Part shown: in pieces, positions 6,235 through 6,619 of the stretch
How the letters are laid out: every line of letters starts with the position of its first letter
Position numbering within the stretch: position 1 is the first letter of the stretch
Assembly (NCBI GenBank): GCA_036824265.1
Contig: DAITAL010000066.1
Location: 1 to 6,619 of the forward strand
Source of the DNA: JAAYZB01 sp937958685
Lineage (GTDB): Bacteria; Bacillota_I; Bacilli_A; Izemoplasmatales; Hujiaoplasmataceae
Length of the DNA: 6,619 bases
Direction: 5' to 3'
Notes under the pieces: generated by a model
What the model saw: the letters and a program-made list of their open reading frames with translations, nothing else
Told to the model about the DNA's origin: nothing
Database searches by the model: none
Translations under genes and position numbers: made by a program

Positions 6235-6619
6235 TTAAATGGACTCAAAAATGAGCTTGCGGTTTTTGAGAAAGTAGTCGATGCCGGAGATGATGGTGAA
6301 CAACAGGGCAAGCCCCATCAGAATCCAGCCGCCGATGTTGATCCAGGGCAAATCCAGCGCCATCAGGAAGAAATACCAGAGAATCGCGACCATCGTCGTT
6401 CCGGTTTTGAGTTTGCCGAGACTGGAGGCGGCGATGATCTTGCCATCGCCGACGGCCACAAGCCTGATCGAGGTCACGATCAGCTCGCGGGCAAGGATCA
6501 GGATGACATACCAGAACGGCATCCACATGTTCGCTAGATATATTTGGTTGTCGACCAGGATGATCAGCGCGGTCAGGACGATCAACTTGTCCGCCAGCGG
6601 ATCCATGAACTTCCCGAAG
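6235..6619 (-). CDS. pgsA: CDP-diacylglycerol--glycerol-3-phosphate 3-phosphatidyltransferase PgsA (C-terminal part)
   Basis: PgsA condenses CDP-diacylglycerol with glycerol-3-phosphate to make phosphatidylglycerolphosphate, the committed step to phosphatidylglycerol, at the cytoplasmic membrane. The gene runs off the right edge; 127 codons and the TAA are present. The fragment opens in the last part of the CDP-alcohol phosphatidyltransferase signature: FGKFMDPLADK supplies the final GxxxDxxxD residues (Gly2, Asp6, Asp10 of the fragment). The preceding DG and AR residues lie outside. Four hydrophobic segments follow, at about 11-29, 33-56, 72-90 and 93-116. The conserved ARELIVTSIRLVA and SSLGKLKT stretches place it in the PgsA subfamily rather than with other CDP-alcohol transferases. 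The ATG encoded at 6606-6604 is the internal Met of this motif, not the true start. Placement directly before recA, with cinA missing between them, is a variant of the usual Bacilli order. Confidence 0.95.
   Translation of the reverse strand, partial: FGKFMDPLADKLIVLTALIILVDNQIYLANMWMPFWYVILILARELIVTSIRLVAVGDGKIIAASSLGKLKTGTTMVAILWYFFLMALDLPWINIGGWILMGLALLFTIISGIDYFLKNRKLIFESI

Overview
This 6.6-kb window is a compact run of Bacillota (Bacilli-type) housekeeping genes, all on the minus strand. Read in transcription order from right to left it holds pgsA (3' part only), recA, rny (RNase Y), ymdB, miaB, a ymcA/ricA-like gene, and the 5' part of an unrecognised gene that runs off the left edge. 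The order resembles the pgsA-(cinA)-recA-...-rny-ymdB-...-miaB-ymcA neighbourhood of Bacillus subtilis and relatives, but without cinA, pbpX, spoVS or the other genes that sit between them there. Coding DNA is moderately GC-rich, while the recA-rny spacer is strongly AT-rich. Protein sequences and gene order point to a streamlined Bacilli lineage, perhaps near Acholeplasmatales or Erysipelotrichales. That placement is inference.

Layout: pgsA (6619-6235) and recA (6178-5183) are 57 bp apart with no visible terminator between them. recA ends in a clear intrinsic terminator (5183-5154) whose stem begins on the last base of the stop codon. A near-consensus sigma-A-type promoter (5141-5113) follows at once and drives rny (5021-3456). 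The rny leader is about 85 nt and contains a hairpin. A second hairpin lacking a U-tract lies in the 51-bp rny-ymdB spacer. ymdB (3404-2646), miaB (2625-1198) and the ymcA-like gene (1201-884) then follow tightly, the last pair overlapping by 4 bp. A 128-bp spacer with a weak candidate promoter leads to a GTG-initiated ORF (755 to beyond 1) that carries repeated SAP/Rho-N-like motifs.

Functionally, pgsA makes the phosphatidylglycerol precursor and recA does recombination. The rny operon groups RNA metabolism: membrane-anchored endonuclease RNase Y, the YmdB phosphodiesterase, the tRNA methylthiotransferase MiaB, and a YlbF/YmcA-family protein whose B. subtilis homologue works with RNase Y. 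The window looks ordinary and well conserved. The parts that merit a second look are the unknown left-edge gene, the two hairpins around rny, and a YmcA homologue that lacks cysteine. I found no mobile element, CRISPR array, tRNA/rRNA gene or novel multi-gene system.
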